From Trachelipus rathkii (lineage: Eukaryota; Arthropoda; Malacostraca; Isopoda; Trachelipodidae): a DNA stretch of 42,240 bases. Made by a program: the position numbers and the translations under genes. How positions within the stretch are numbered: position 1 is the first letter of the stretch; every line of letters starts with the position of its first letter. Positions 1 to 9,799 of this stretch are shown here, piece by piece. Location of the stretch: NCBI GenBank assembly GCA_015478945.1, contig JABUQX010014155.1:1-42240 (forward strand), written 5' to 3'. The notes beneath the pieces are model-generated. The model ran no database searches, was not told where the DNA came from, and saw only the letters and a list, made by a program, of their open reading frames with translations.

Positions 1-324
1 TAGCCAAATTTTGTAGCCAATATGGTGAAAATCTTTGTCACATTTGTCGAGATCTATAACAACACCACACAAGGGGCCGTTTGAATTTTTTCAATATTTA
101 AAAAAATAGAGATTCATTTAGTGGATATCGGGAAAATGGCCAAACATGGTACTCCTGGTATATAGGGAGAGTGAGCTCTGCTTATGCAATTTACATGTTT
201 ATATTCCAATCATGTTGCAACTATGCATTCCCGATTCAATATTATGTCAGCACACACAGCTCATCCAGCTTTACACAAATACATAAGATAATTTTATTTT
301 ACATAATAGAAGTACATAATTCCC

Positions 325-356
<32 letters not shown>

Positions 357-1900
357 TGTCATTTAATATCACCATTTCAAGCAACGTAGTAGCTAACATA
401 AAGCTCAAAACATTTTCGTTCCATATTCCAGCATTAACAACTCTACATAAATTAATATTATATATAAGTAATCTATGTCTACAGACGCTGGAACTAAGAA
501 CATTATGTATATGAGCATTAATAAAAGATTGTAATTGAATATAATCAAAAATAAGTTATATACTCCACTATCCATTATACGTATAGCTCTGAATGCAATC
601 AGAAAGATATTGAACTCTGATTTTACAGTTAGTAGCTAAAATTATTTATAATATTCCAAATTTACTTGTAACAATTTGTAACATACATCACTATAATATT
701 AAATACATCAAGGCATTATAACTGAAGTAACTAAGTACGACCAAAATATAGTTATATCTCACTTAATGCCATTTTAGCAATAAAGTTCTAATTTTTAAAT
801 AAGGTCAATATTTATAATAGCTCAAAATTAAGCTTCTTTAAGTGGAATAATTACTTCGTTGAAGAGCTTTAAGAAATCAGTAGAATCAGTATAAAAAAGA
901 CTTTCTAAGTTTCTTAAATGTAAATATGATTATAATCTTTGTGTGTAGCGTATACTATTTTAAATGATCATTGCGAATATTCACTCAAAGCTAATTTTTC
1001 AATACAATGAAATATCAGATTGAATCATCGAGTAAAAAATAATAGAGATCTATTTGTTAGAGCATAGACGGAAAGATAAATGTCAAATGAAATTTAATTA
1101 ACTTTCTCATGACTCTTATCTAATTTGAAGATTAAGAATGTCACTAATAGATAAGTGAGTAGGAAAGTGAAGCTGAGAAGGTATCCATTATTTATTTCAC
1201 TTCTTTATAATGGATTGTTTTTAAAGAAATTGTGGCAATAAAATCGTTCAAAATTGTCAAACAGAAAAGAAAGTGAGAGTGAAAAGAAAGTCCATTCTCT
1301 GGACGATGATGATTTATTGAGATATCATAAAATTAAGTATAAAGGCTACATAACGGAATATAATACAATATGAAATTATAAAACAAATATATATAATTTG
1401 CCCTACTTGATTACCATGATTATGAAGAAATACTTAAAGGAATATGTCATGGAATTATGGAAATATATACAATGAAATAGTGTTAATGAATTTGTATAAG
1501 TAAACGTAGTTCAAATGAAAAAATATATCGTCTTTTAGCTTACACTCAACGATCTAATAGTCGAAAGTGAATTAGAATTATACTTATAAACAGTGGGAAT
1601 ATTAAAGTTATAATGATAGTACAAGGACATCAAAAATACATTTGGTATTCTGCTTCTTAATATCCTTGTAAAATGTTGATGAATTCTGTTATATATTGCC
1701 GATATTTTTTCTTTTTCTAGGTCAATTTTATACCTTAATAGCTAATCATATTCGTAATATTGCATATATTTGCTTTTTATATTTTATTAATTTATATTCT
1801 TTACAAGTATTATGATTATCATTATCATTATTTTGGTAATAGACACATATTAATTTAATTTAATTTTATTTTAATTAATATGTAATATATTTGTGTATTT
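1..1900. other. AT-rich intergenic DNA, no gene seen
   Basis: AT-rich, low-GC DNA with stop codons in all frames. The longest open frame (171-389, plus) runs into a TA microsatellite at its C-terminus and has no recognisable domain, so I do not call it a gene. No tRNA-like or promoter-like structure stands out. Confidence 0.7.
325..350. repeat. (TA)n microsatellite
   Basis: Uninterrupted TA dinucleotides of about 26 bp, the first of many in this window. Confidence 0.9.
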
Positions 1901-1986
1901 GTTCTTATTAGGTGAAGGTAAATAAGTTTCATGTGCAATACAACTTTATTCGTCTCCTTTATTTACTTTTGCGGTCACTCGATAAC

Positions 1987-2119
1987 TAACACTCGAGAGA
2001 AGCTCTAACATCAAACGATGCGGCCAAACATTTCTGTGTAGAGCACGGTTAAGGAAGCATTTTTTACCGCGCTATCATTCTGTTGTCACTTAATTGGACG
2101 GTGGTTTGCTCGAGTGTTA
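1987..2119. repeat. Short inverted repeat around an XhoI-like core
   Basis: TAACACTCGAG at 1987-1997 is matched exactly, in reverse complement, by CTCGAGTGTTA at 2109-2119. The match continues outward with one gap (CGATAAC against CGGATAA). The 133 bp span has higher GC than its flanks. It could be the termini of a very small non-autonomous element, or chance. No target-site duplication is visible. Confidence 0.35.
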
Positions 2120-2315
2120 TTATCCGATATACAATCTACGTAGATCCTGGTTTCTTTTGTGTGAGCTATATCACACAATTAGTCTGGAAGTGTTTGTGAG
2201 CACTATTGTGAGTCACACGGAGCAGCACTTTCCTTGTAACACATTTGTATGGATATGTATTACACTATTTTTATTACAAGAGGGTCCTATTCATCAAATT
2301 ATTTACTGAGGGTAA

Positions 2316-2492
2316 ATATATATATTAAATATATATATATATATATATCATTTATATATATATATTAATATATATATTAATATATATATTAATTAAGTAT
2401 ATATATATATAGTTACTAATATTAAGTATATATAAGTATATAATATATATAATATATAAATATATATATATATATTAATATATTAATAATAT

Positions 2493-2523
<31 letters not shown>

Positions 2524-2681
2524 TATATATAATATAATTATATATATATATATATATAATATATTATATATTTAATTATATATTAGTATTAATATATATA
2601 TACTATATATATATTAATATATATTAATTATATATATATTAATTATATATTAATCTATAATATATATATTATATATTATTA

Positions 2682-2771
<90 letters not shown>
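2316..2771. repeat. Long degenerate (TA)n array
   Basis: About 455 bp made almost only of T and A, chiefly TA dinucleotides interrupted by TTAA, TAATA and TATTA steps. It is self-complementary throughout, so it can cruciform or hairpin. Confidence 0.95.
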
Positions 2772-2777
<6 letters not shown>

Positions 2778-2926
2778 AGATTTTAAGGTCAGTAAAAGAA
2801 CGTTGTTCATTTTAATCTCTTTATAAACATAACTAGACAACTAAAATAAAATACGGACATACATTATTTTAACATTAAATATATTTTACAGATTATTAAT
2901 ATAAATTATATTACAGGGTATATATT

Positions 2927-3022
2927 ATATATATATATATATACCCACTATTAATATATAATATATATATATATATTATATATATAATATATAATTAGTA
3001 TATATATATATATATATATATA

Positions 3023-3053
<31 letters not shown>
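2927..3053. repeat. (TA)n array
   Basis: TA array with a few interruptions, separated from the preceding array by about 155 bp of AT-rich DNA. Confidence 0.92.
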
Positions 3054-3227
3054 GGTTATAATATACATAAAATTTATCACTTTATGAGCTTTATGAGTGT
3101 TTCTCAAATTTTAAACATTTTAAGTCTTTACAGATAGACTTATCATTTGTGTTGTTGTTCCCAGATAGTTTCTTATTCTTTTGCAATCCTCCGATAGCAA
3201 CATATGTAAAAGTTCTCTCCTCAGATC

Positions 3228-3569
3228 TCATAGGATGTTTATGTCATGATCAGCAGCGTAAATACTTTCGCTCCATTGTTTTCTAAATAGATAGATGAAT
3301 TTCTGCACGTTCATAGATTTTAAGAAGTTTTCAATGATAGTTTCAGTATCATCAGTTAGATTTTTCTTAAACGCGTAATATTCCTGGTATAACATATAAT
3401 GAGCTACAGTTACGTAATTACCCAGTATTTCAGTCTTCTTCATCTGCATTAGGACCCTCTTGCGAACTTCAGACATATATTTTATCCGTGGTAATCTAGA
3501 AATATAGATTCTACGAACGCGTAGGTTCAAATACACCTGATCATTACGCCTTCCACACTCGAACCTCAT
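3228..3569 (-). CDS. Unrecognised 113-codon ORF
   Basis: This is the longest ATG-initiated frame in the first 16 kb and one of few with ordinary amino-acid composition. It is basic and aromatic-rich: an Arg-rich N-terminus (MRFECGRRND), a central Lys/Arg helix-like segment (VRKRVLMQMKK), then an acidic stretch (DDTETIIENF) and a C-terminal FIYLFRKQW motif. No signal peptide or membrane segment is evident. The FxxxFRKQW end is faintly reminiscent of the C-terminal part of some MULE/FLYWCH-type transposases, but that is a guess. It lies 175 bp from a TA array, with no recognised neighbour on the same strand. It may be an exon, a transposon relic or a chance ORF. Confidence 0.3.
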   Translation of the reverse strand: MRFECGRRNDQVYLNLRVRRIYISRLPRIKYMSEVRKRVLMQMKKTEILGNYVTVAHYMLYQEYYAFKKNLTDDTETIIENFLKSMNVQKFIYLFRKQWSESIYAADHDINIL

Positions 3570-3589
3570 ATTCTATGTAATGATATCCC

Positions 3590-4070
3590 TTGAATATAGA
3601 AGAGTAAAGTGATTGGTCTTGGTTTTCCTCGTTGACTAATAATAATTTCCGGTGTAAAAAAATTCGGTAGACTTAGAGTACTCTTGACCCATTCTGCAGA
3701 GTGGTGACATATACAGAGTAACTCATAGGCACTCATAAAAATGCGTTTGTTACTAGAGTATACAGATTGATTAATACACGTGAAAAATTCATGACCATTA
3801 GGGCTCTTTATTTAAGAATGGAAACTCCACTCTGGGATCTTAAGTTCCCATTGTCAAATTGTAATAAGGTATAGTCCTTGTTAAGAGTGGGTCATATATC
3901 ACACGTAGTACTTGTGAAAAATAGATACACTGTTTTTTAACTGGTACAGAACTGTTCAATCGTTTAACATCTAAAGCAAACCATGGTTTTTAAATGTAGT
4001 TTAGACCTATAAGAGTTTAATATAACATCCCTGTTCAAATACAGATGCTTTAAAGAGGTATGATAATTTT
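3590..4070. other. Intergenic, no gene seen
   Basis: Mixed-composition DNA without long frames. AGAGTGG / CCACTCT-like words recur on both strands (near 3700, 3826 and 3886), but I could not define a unit. Confidence 0.5.
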
Positions 4071-4073
4071 CAG

Positions 4074-4215
4074 CCAATCAATGAATACCCGTACAAGAGA
4101 TAAGGGATATTCAACCAATCACAGGATAAGTTTAGTGTAGATGAGGAATATTTCAACCAATCACAGGATAAGCTAAAAGGAGCTATGTTAAATCTATCCA
4201 ATCACAAGAAAGGCA
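4074..4215. repeat. 41-42 bp tandem CCAATCA repeat (four copies)
   Basis: CCAATCA begins at 4074, 4115, 4157 and 4198, so the spacing is 41, 42 and 41 bp. Copies two and three share CCAATCACAGGATAAG and are preceded by ATATT(T)CAA. Copy four keeps CCAATCACA and copy one only CCAATCA. This is a degenerate minisatellite in which the CCAAT core is the best conserved part. CCAAT is the binding sequence of NF-Y, and the spacing is close to four helical turns, so all copies would face the same side of the helix. A further CCAAT lies at about 4367. No gene is recognised downstream, so a promoter role is inference. Confidence 0.6.
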
Positions 4216-4778
4216 AGCATTTCCCTCCTTATTCAACTCAAAAGGTCTCTGAAACAAAGTTTTCAGATAAGAATATATTTCGTTTAGGTTTTTAGTTCTT
4301 CATGTTATCCTTTTCGTTTTGTAAGATTCGTTTTCAGCTTAACAACATGTGTTTGTAGATATTCGACCAATAGGATGCGTGCGGTCACTCGCGACTAAGT
4401 TGTTATAGACCGAAGCGTGGAGACGTAAAGGCAATGAAGACGCTGATAACTGAATACGCTAAGGTCTAACGCTCGACATGGCGTTGGATGTAGTCTCTCG
4501 GGGTTAGCGGCCAGGTGTTTGCTGTGTTAGGGCACGAAAATAAAAGTAATAAAATTAAAATAAATGAATAAATAAACTTTAGACAAAATATAAATTATAA
4601 AGAAGAATAATAAAAACTTAAAAGAAAATAATAGAAAACGAAATGTTTAATATTAAAATGTGAAAGAAAAAATAATCGAAAAAAAAATAATTTTAAAGCG
4701 AACAAATGTGAAGACTTATGATGCATTATCTCTTACAATTGATAATATTCTTATTAATTATTTATTAGTTTAAACTCT

Positions 4779-4779
<1 letters not shown>

Positions 4780-4816
<37 letters not shown>

Positions 4817-5097
4817 ATAAATATATATATATTATATATATATATATATATATTAATATATATATATAAATATATATTAATATATATAATATATATATAA
4901 TATATTATATATATATAATATATAATATATATAGTATAATATCGTATATATATATAATATATAATATATATATATATATCTATATAGTATATATATATTT
5001 ATAATTATATATATTATATACTTATTATATATATATATGATATTTATATATAATTATCTATTTATATCTATATATATATATATATATAATATATATA
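4780..5097. repeat. Degenerate (TA)n array
   Basis: About 320 bp of TA with scattered C and G. It has no counterpart at the equivalent place in the second copy of the duplication, so it expanded or inserted after the duplication, or was lost there. Confidence 0.93.
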
Positions 5098-5426
5098 CAC
5101 CTATTAGGAATCTTATATGTATTCAAATATAATATATTTTCATTCCTATGGAGTGTGTGTGTGTGTTGGTTTGCGTAATGTTTATTCACGCATCGGAATT
5201 TTACCTTCAGTAACAGTTGTTAATATCGCGATTCAATAGCCATTGTTAGAACTAAATAGCAACAGATGTTCATGTAATTGATGCCCGTTCTTTGTTTATT
5301 CCCTTCAAAACTATGTATCTTTTCCACGCTTTTTGAATGTTTGTTTCTCACGTCTTTGTACTCAACCCTCTCAAGAGGAGTAACAGATTGTTGTAACCAA
5401 CAATTGTTCTTTGCTTATAGATTGTG

Positions 5427-5533
5427 TTAACCGTTTAGGTGTCAGGTAGAGAGACATTGTTACGCGACTATGTTCTAGTTTGATCCTGCAACGATGTGGT
5501 CGCCCACGTTTGGTGTTGGTAGAATCTATTGTG

Positions 5534-5567
<34 letters not shown>
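5427..5567 (+). mobile_element. SINE-like unit A with tRNA-like promoter and (TAA)n tail
   Basis: A body of roughly 108 bp starts with an A-box-like TAGGTGTCAGGTAGAG (about 5436-5451). It has a B-box-like AGTTTGATCCTG (5477-5488), and ends in a (TAA)n tract at 5535-5567. The A-to-B spacing of about 40 bp is what an RNA polymerase III type 2 promoter in a tRNA gene requires. The B box differs from the canonical GGTTCGANNC at a few positions. A related copy with the same 3' end (GATCTATTG followed by TAA repeats) lies at 8440-8548. A tRNA-like head and a simple TAA tail are typical of tRNA-derived SINEs mobilised by a LINE with a TAA tail. It could instead be a decayed tRNA pseudogene carried in the duplication. 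Confidence 0.45.
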
Positions 5568-5639
5568 CAATTAATAATATATATATAATATTCTTATTAA
5601 TCATAGTAATAATAATTTCCAATTACTTTGATAAATTAT

Positions 5640-5860
5640 GTTTAATGTAAGATTGAATTGCTACTTGCATTCAGCTGGTATGGTTGAAACCTTCCTAATT
5701 TTAAGTTACATTGTTAATTGAATGACTGTATGGCTTGTTAAGGTAGGTTGAGATAAAGTTTTTGTTTAGTTGTTCAATAATATTACAATGTTATGTAAAA
5801 TAAACATTAATATTTAGAGTATGTTTGAAAATCAGTGTGAATAGATAAGTTGTGCTCCAA
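5640..5860. repeat. T/G-rich repeat block, first copy
   Basis: Contains TTGAAACCTTCCTAATTTTA, AGGTAGGTTGAGA, then TATTACAATGTTATGTAAAA and TTTAGAGTATGTTTGA. The same string of words, with small indels, recurs at about 8835-8985. The second half recurs at 6637-6720 and 6909-6995. Confidence 0.6.
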
Positions 5861-5947
5861 TGTTAGCTTATACTGTAGTTAATGTAAGAACTTATTATAT
5901 ATGGGGATTTTGATTTCATTATAAGATGTATGTTAGGTGTTGTTATG

Positions 5948-5978
5948 TGGTGTGTGTGTGTTGTGTGGTTGGTGTGTG

Positions 5979-6013
<35 letters not shown>

Positions 6014-6030
6014 GTGGTGTGTGTGTTGTG
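5948..6030. repeat. (GT)n microsatellite
   Basis: Alternating GT with TTG/GGT interruptions over about 80 bp. Translated on the minus strand it gives a His/Thr-rich frame (5863-6063), which is an artefact of the repeat. Confidence 0.9.
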
Positions 6031-6406
6031 TTGTTTAGCAATTAGGTTTCTTATGTCAGGCAACGCGTGTTAGCTTTCCTTGCATTCGTGAGCACTTTGT
6101 TGTGGTTTAGCATTTCTTGGAGTTTTGTCATGTGATAGTCTACCTTAGATTATAGAAGATTATCCTTACTATGTAATGTAAATAAATTGTTATGTTTAGA
6201 TTGAATAAAAAAAAAATATGATCAGCTAAGTTTTGCTATGCGATGTTAGGTACTGTTTTCGATATTACGCTCTCAGAACTTTGGCTGTGCGGTGTTGCCA
6301 AATTTTTCTCTGTCTGATGCGCTGTTGCCGTGCTTTTCCCAGTTTATCTAAATCTCCATCAGTATGATGCGTTATTCCTTCGCTCTCATTGGGCATGTTT
6401 TGGAGA

Positions 6407-6592
6407 ATCTATGAATAATAATAAGTAAATAATAATATATAATAATAATTAATAATAATATAATAATAATATAATAATTAATTTAATAATAATAATAATA
6501 CATGAATAATAATAATATATAATAATAATTAATAATAATAATAATAATAACTAATAGATAATAATATAATATAAATAATAAAATAAATAATA
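6407..6592. repeat. (TAA)n tract
   Basis: Degenerate TAA trinucleotides. The flanking TTGGAGAATCTATGAATAATAA resembles the end of the SINE-like units (GAATCTATTG then TAA), so a third, heavily decayed copy may lie to its left. The body itself is not recognisable. Confidence 0.8.
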
Positions 6593-6599
6593 AGGGTCT

Positions 6600-7200
6600 G
6601 TATATAGTTTGTTAGGTTGTATGGATAATTTTGTTAAGTTTGATATATTATTACTATGCCAATATTAAATTAACATTGAAATATGTTAAGATATACTTGA
6701 AAAAAGTGTGATAGGTTATGTTTTGTAGGCAATGTTTAGCTTACTTTAACTGTTTTAAGTAGCGGAACTTTTTCTTATGTTGCATTAATTCGTGTAATAA
6801 GGTGTGTAGGTTTGTTATGTCTTAGCTCCTATGTTATTTAGCTGAACACTTTGGATATGTTAGATTTATCGTTGGGAGTATGATAGTTAGGTAAGGTATG
6901 ATAAATTTTTGTTAATATATTACTATGTTAATGTAAAAATTAACATTGACTATGTTAGAGTATGCTTGACAAAGATGTAAATCGCTTTACGTTTCGTTTG
7001 TATTCGTTTAGTTTTACTTACTGTTGTTAAGTTGGGAACTTTGCTAATGTTATCGGTTTACTCGTTCGTAAGCTATGTTAGGATTGTTTTTGTACATTTA
7101 ATCTTAGTTCATGTTATGATATGTTAGCTTTATTGATGTGAAAACTTGTTATATTAGTATTTATTCGTTGGACTGTATGATATTTTTGTATATGAAGAAC
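6600..7200. repeat. Two tandem ~280 bp T/G-rich units
   Basis: Unit one starts near 6625 and unit two near 6900. Both contain TATTACTATG, TTAACATTGA, ATGTTA(A/G)(A/G)(A/G)TAT and CTTGA. Both then have a GTTTAG-CTTAC-TGTT-AAG-GGAACTTT series, an ATTAATTCGT / TTACTCGTTCGT motif and ATGTTAG-TTTAT. The strand is strikingly poor in C. No coding capacity. Confidence 0.55.
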
Positions 7201-7249
7201 TTATTTTTACTGGTACAATTTTACTAAAATATGACTTGAATCAATAGAA

Positions 7250-7690
7250 ATAGATCAAAAATTCTAATAGATTCAATAATCATGGTAGGGTAGGAGGTGG
7301 GTGGGTGTTTGATTAACTGATTTACTGTTTTACTGCTTTAGGGTATTAAAAAGGCAAAACATTTAAGTTATAAACATAAAATGAAATAATTTTTTAGTGA
7401 AAACAAAATGTTTTAAAACAGAATAAGCAAAATATAAAATAAGGTTTTTGTGTTATGTTATTACGCAATATACTTGAAATATAGAAGTCAAGTAGATCAA
7501 TAGATTGGAAGGTATGGAGGGTGGGGTGGGTGGTTTGATTAACTGGATTTACTGATTTACTGTCTTTAGGGTATGTAAAAATGCAAAAAATATTAAGTTA
7601 TGAAAACATAAAGATGAAGAGAAATTGTGTAGTTTAAAACAATAATGTTTTAAACAGAATAAGCAAAAATAAATAAAAGTTTTAAAAATA
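7250..7690. repeat. Two tandem ~240 bp units with a shared GATTAACTG core
   Basis: Both units carry a GGTAGG/GGTGGG run, TTTGATTAACTG, TTTACTG twice, CTTTAGGGTAT, an AAGTTAT-AAACATAAA block and TGTTTTAAA(A)CAGAATAAGC. Starts are near 7270 and 7505. A third partial copy (AATAGATCATGATGGTAGTG, then GGTTTGAATGAGTTACCTGA) lies at about 9370-9460. Confidence 0.65.
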
Positions 7691-8209
7691 TATAGATTTC
7701 TTTTAGTTAAATAAAATAAAAATGAATAAAACTAAATAAATAAATAATTAAACTTTTTAAAACAAAATATAAATTTATAAAGAAATTAATAGAAACGTAA
7801 AAAGAAAATACATACAGCAAACGAAATGGTTTATATATTAAACATGTGAAAAATGTATATGTCTTACAACGACGTTTAGAAAATGAAACCGTTAGAAAAT
7901 GTTAACACATCTGCTTTATCATATAGAAATAGCAGTCATGTGAATCAGTATAGTTATTACGATGATTACCTTTCAATTGTGTTTATAGTGTTTTAATTAT
8001 TTGTGTGTTGTGTGCGTGTGTTGTGTGTGTGTATTGTTTGGTTGGATTTTCTTGATCATAATATTATAATAAAATATAATTAATAATAATAATACATAAT
8101 AAATAGAATTAATAATAAATGAATAATAATTAATTAATATAATAATAAAATACTGTTTAAGATAAATACAATATGTTAAGGTCAAGAGACAGAAGTTAAT
8201 AAATTCTTT

Positions 8210-8345
8210 TTACCTTCTCATGTGTCAAAAGATATGTGGATCATAGTAATATCTCGTTACCCTTCTCAATGTGTTCAAAACGATATTGGGGACAAAGTAC
8301 TATATCTCCGTCTTACCGCTTCTCATGTGTCAAAAAGATATTGAA
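8210..8345. repeat. ~50 bp tandem repeat, three copies
   Basis: TTACC(C)TTCTCATGTGTCAAAA(A)GATAT recurs starting at 8210, 8257 and 8313 with indels. The three copies run straight into each other. I see no equivalent in copy 1 of the larger duplication, so this expansion seems local. Confidence 0.75.
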
Positions 8346-8439
8346 GAATAATGAGCCATTCCTCGAATTTATTGGCTGACCGTGATGGCAAATACAGTTC
8401 AGTTCTCTGATTGGTTACCGTTGAGCGTAACAAGATTAG

Positions 8440-8742
8440 TAATGTTTAGGTGTCGGTAAAGAGAGAATCTACCTAATCGAAATGTTCTATTGGGGCCTGC
8501 AGGGCCAAAGTGATCGCAACGCGTATTGTGGTTGGTGATGATCTATTGAAATAATAATATAATAATAATGATTATAATTAAATAATAATAATAATAACAA
8601 TAATAATGAATAATAATCATAATAATAAGTTGAATAAATAATAATAATATAATAATAATTAATAATAGATATAATAATAATAATAATGAATAATAATAAT
8701 AATAATAAATAATATATATAAATAAACATAAATAATAAATAA

Positions 8743-8775
<33 letters not shown>
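8440..8775 (+). mobile_element. SINE-like unit B with long (TAA)n tail
   Basis: It matches unit A over GTTTAGGTGTC(A)GGTA(G/A)AGAGA, ATGTTCTA, a GCCTGCA / ATCCTGCA position, GTGATCGC against GTGGTCGC, and GATCTATTG before the TAA tail. The A-box-like part is kept. The B-box-like part is degraded to ATTGGGGCCTGC. The TAA tail is about 225 bp with AATG and AATA interruptions. The flanks also match those of unit A, so this copy arose by the segmental duplication rather than by independent insertion. Confidence 0.45.
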
Positions 8776-9059
8776 TTGAGCGGATGCGGGATGTAAATGA
8801 TGAGATTGCTAGCCGTGCTTCTCGGTGAAGTTTGAAACTTCTAAATTTTAGTTCCTGTTTAATGAATGAATGCTTATGTCAGTTAGGCTAGGATGAGAAA
8901 TATTTATTTTTGTTAGTTTTCAATATTACAATGTTAATTACATAAAATTAATATTAATATTTTAGAGATATGTATTATATATAAAAATATGTTGTATAAT
9001 TATATTCATTTATACTCTTCTAATTTGTTTATAATTAGTTTATATCAATACAAAACAAT

Positions 9060-9240
9060 CAAAAAACATAACAACATATAACACAATCAAACATAACTAC
9101 ATAACAACTCAACAACAGCAACAACTAAACATACACGTCAATCACTATATTTCATACACTAAAACATAACTTAACTAATATACTATTACAACAACAAATC
9201 AGCGATCACATTTTTTACACAACAGTGACTTATAATACAA
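9060..9240. repeat. A/C-rich stretch, possible inverted copy of the T/G-rich block
   Basis: The plus strand switches abruptly from T/G-rich to A/C-rich (AACATAACAACATA and similar). Read on the minus strand it has the same GTTATGTTTT-rich vocabulary as 6600-7200. Only compositional similarity and short words support an inverted copy. Confidence 0.35.
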
Positions 9241-9799
9241 TAGCATAATAGAATTTTATTATTATTATTAATTAGTTTATATGTTTATATACTCAAATAA
9301 GTAATAATCATTTATATAATGATGAATTAAATGAATTATAGTATATATAGATAATAGTAATCAATAGATTAGCAATAGATCATGATGGTAGTGTGAGGGT
9401 GATTAGAGTACTGTAGGTGGTTTGAATGAGTTACCTGATTTGCTGGATTTTAAGCGTAGACATTTTTAGTGAAGTATAATTATAAATATAATTAGCTAAA
9501 ATTATATTTTAATGGATAGTTAATAAAACTCAATAATGAATATTGGATTTTATATAGGAAAGCAGGTAGATATGCATTATGCTGATATATATGTATATAA
9601 TACAATAACAAAAATATAAATTATAAAATAGTTTATTTATTGTGTTATGTTATATATATACAAATTTTATAACTAATGAATCAATAGATCAATATTTATA
9701 GTTAAATAAGTTTCATTTTGGATAATGGGTTATAATGGGAAAGGGGAGAGAGAAAGACTGAGGAATAGCAGCATAGAGTAAATGTTATAACATGTGTGC

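Larger units (their letters stand above)
4540..7690. repeat. Copy 1 of a degenerate ~3.1 kb tandem duplication
   Basis: The order of blocks is: an A-rich block at 4540-4700 (contains AAACTTTAGACAAAATATAA and ACGAAATG), a TA array, a short GT run at 5153-5165, a SINE-like unit at 5427-5534 with TAA tail, then a T/G-rich block from 5640. The same blocks recur in the same order at 7700-7850, 8003-8040, 8440-8548 and 8790-9000. Offsets are about 3.0-3.2 kb. Copies differ by many indels and by insertion of TA, GT and TAA tracts. Most of the open frames in this region are microsatellite translations. Confidence 0.6.
7690..9470. repeat. Copy 2 of the degenerate tandem duplication
   Basis: Syntenic with copy 1: A-rich block at about 7735-7850, GT run at 8003-8040, SINE-like unit at 8440-8548, TAA tract, T/G-rich block at 8790-9000, and part of the GATTAACTG unit at 9370-9460. 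It is shorter than copy 1 because only a single ~280 bp unit is evident. Confidence 0.55.

Noticed and set aside
5863..6063. His/Thr-rich 66-codon minus-strand ORF
   Set aside because: It is the translation of the GT microsatellite. There is no non-repeat coding content.
8487..8729. 80-codon Ile/Tyr/Leu-rich ORF resembling membrane segments
   Set aside because: The hydrophobic residues come from the TAA tract read on the minus strand.
4540..9470. CRISPR-like array in the region of regular repeats
   Set aside because: Repeat units are long, degenerate and contiguous, without unique spacers of uniform size, and the DNA is eukaryotic.
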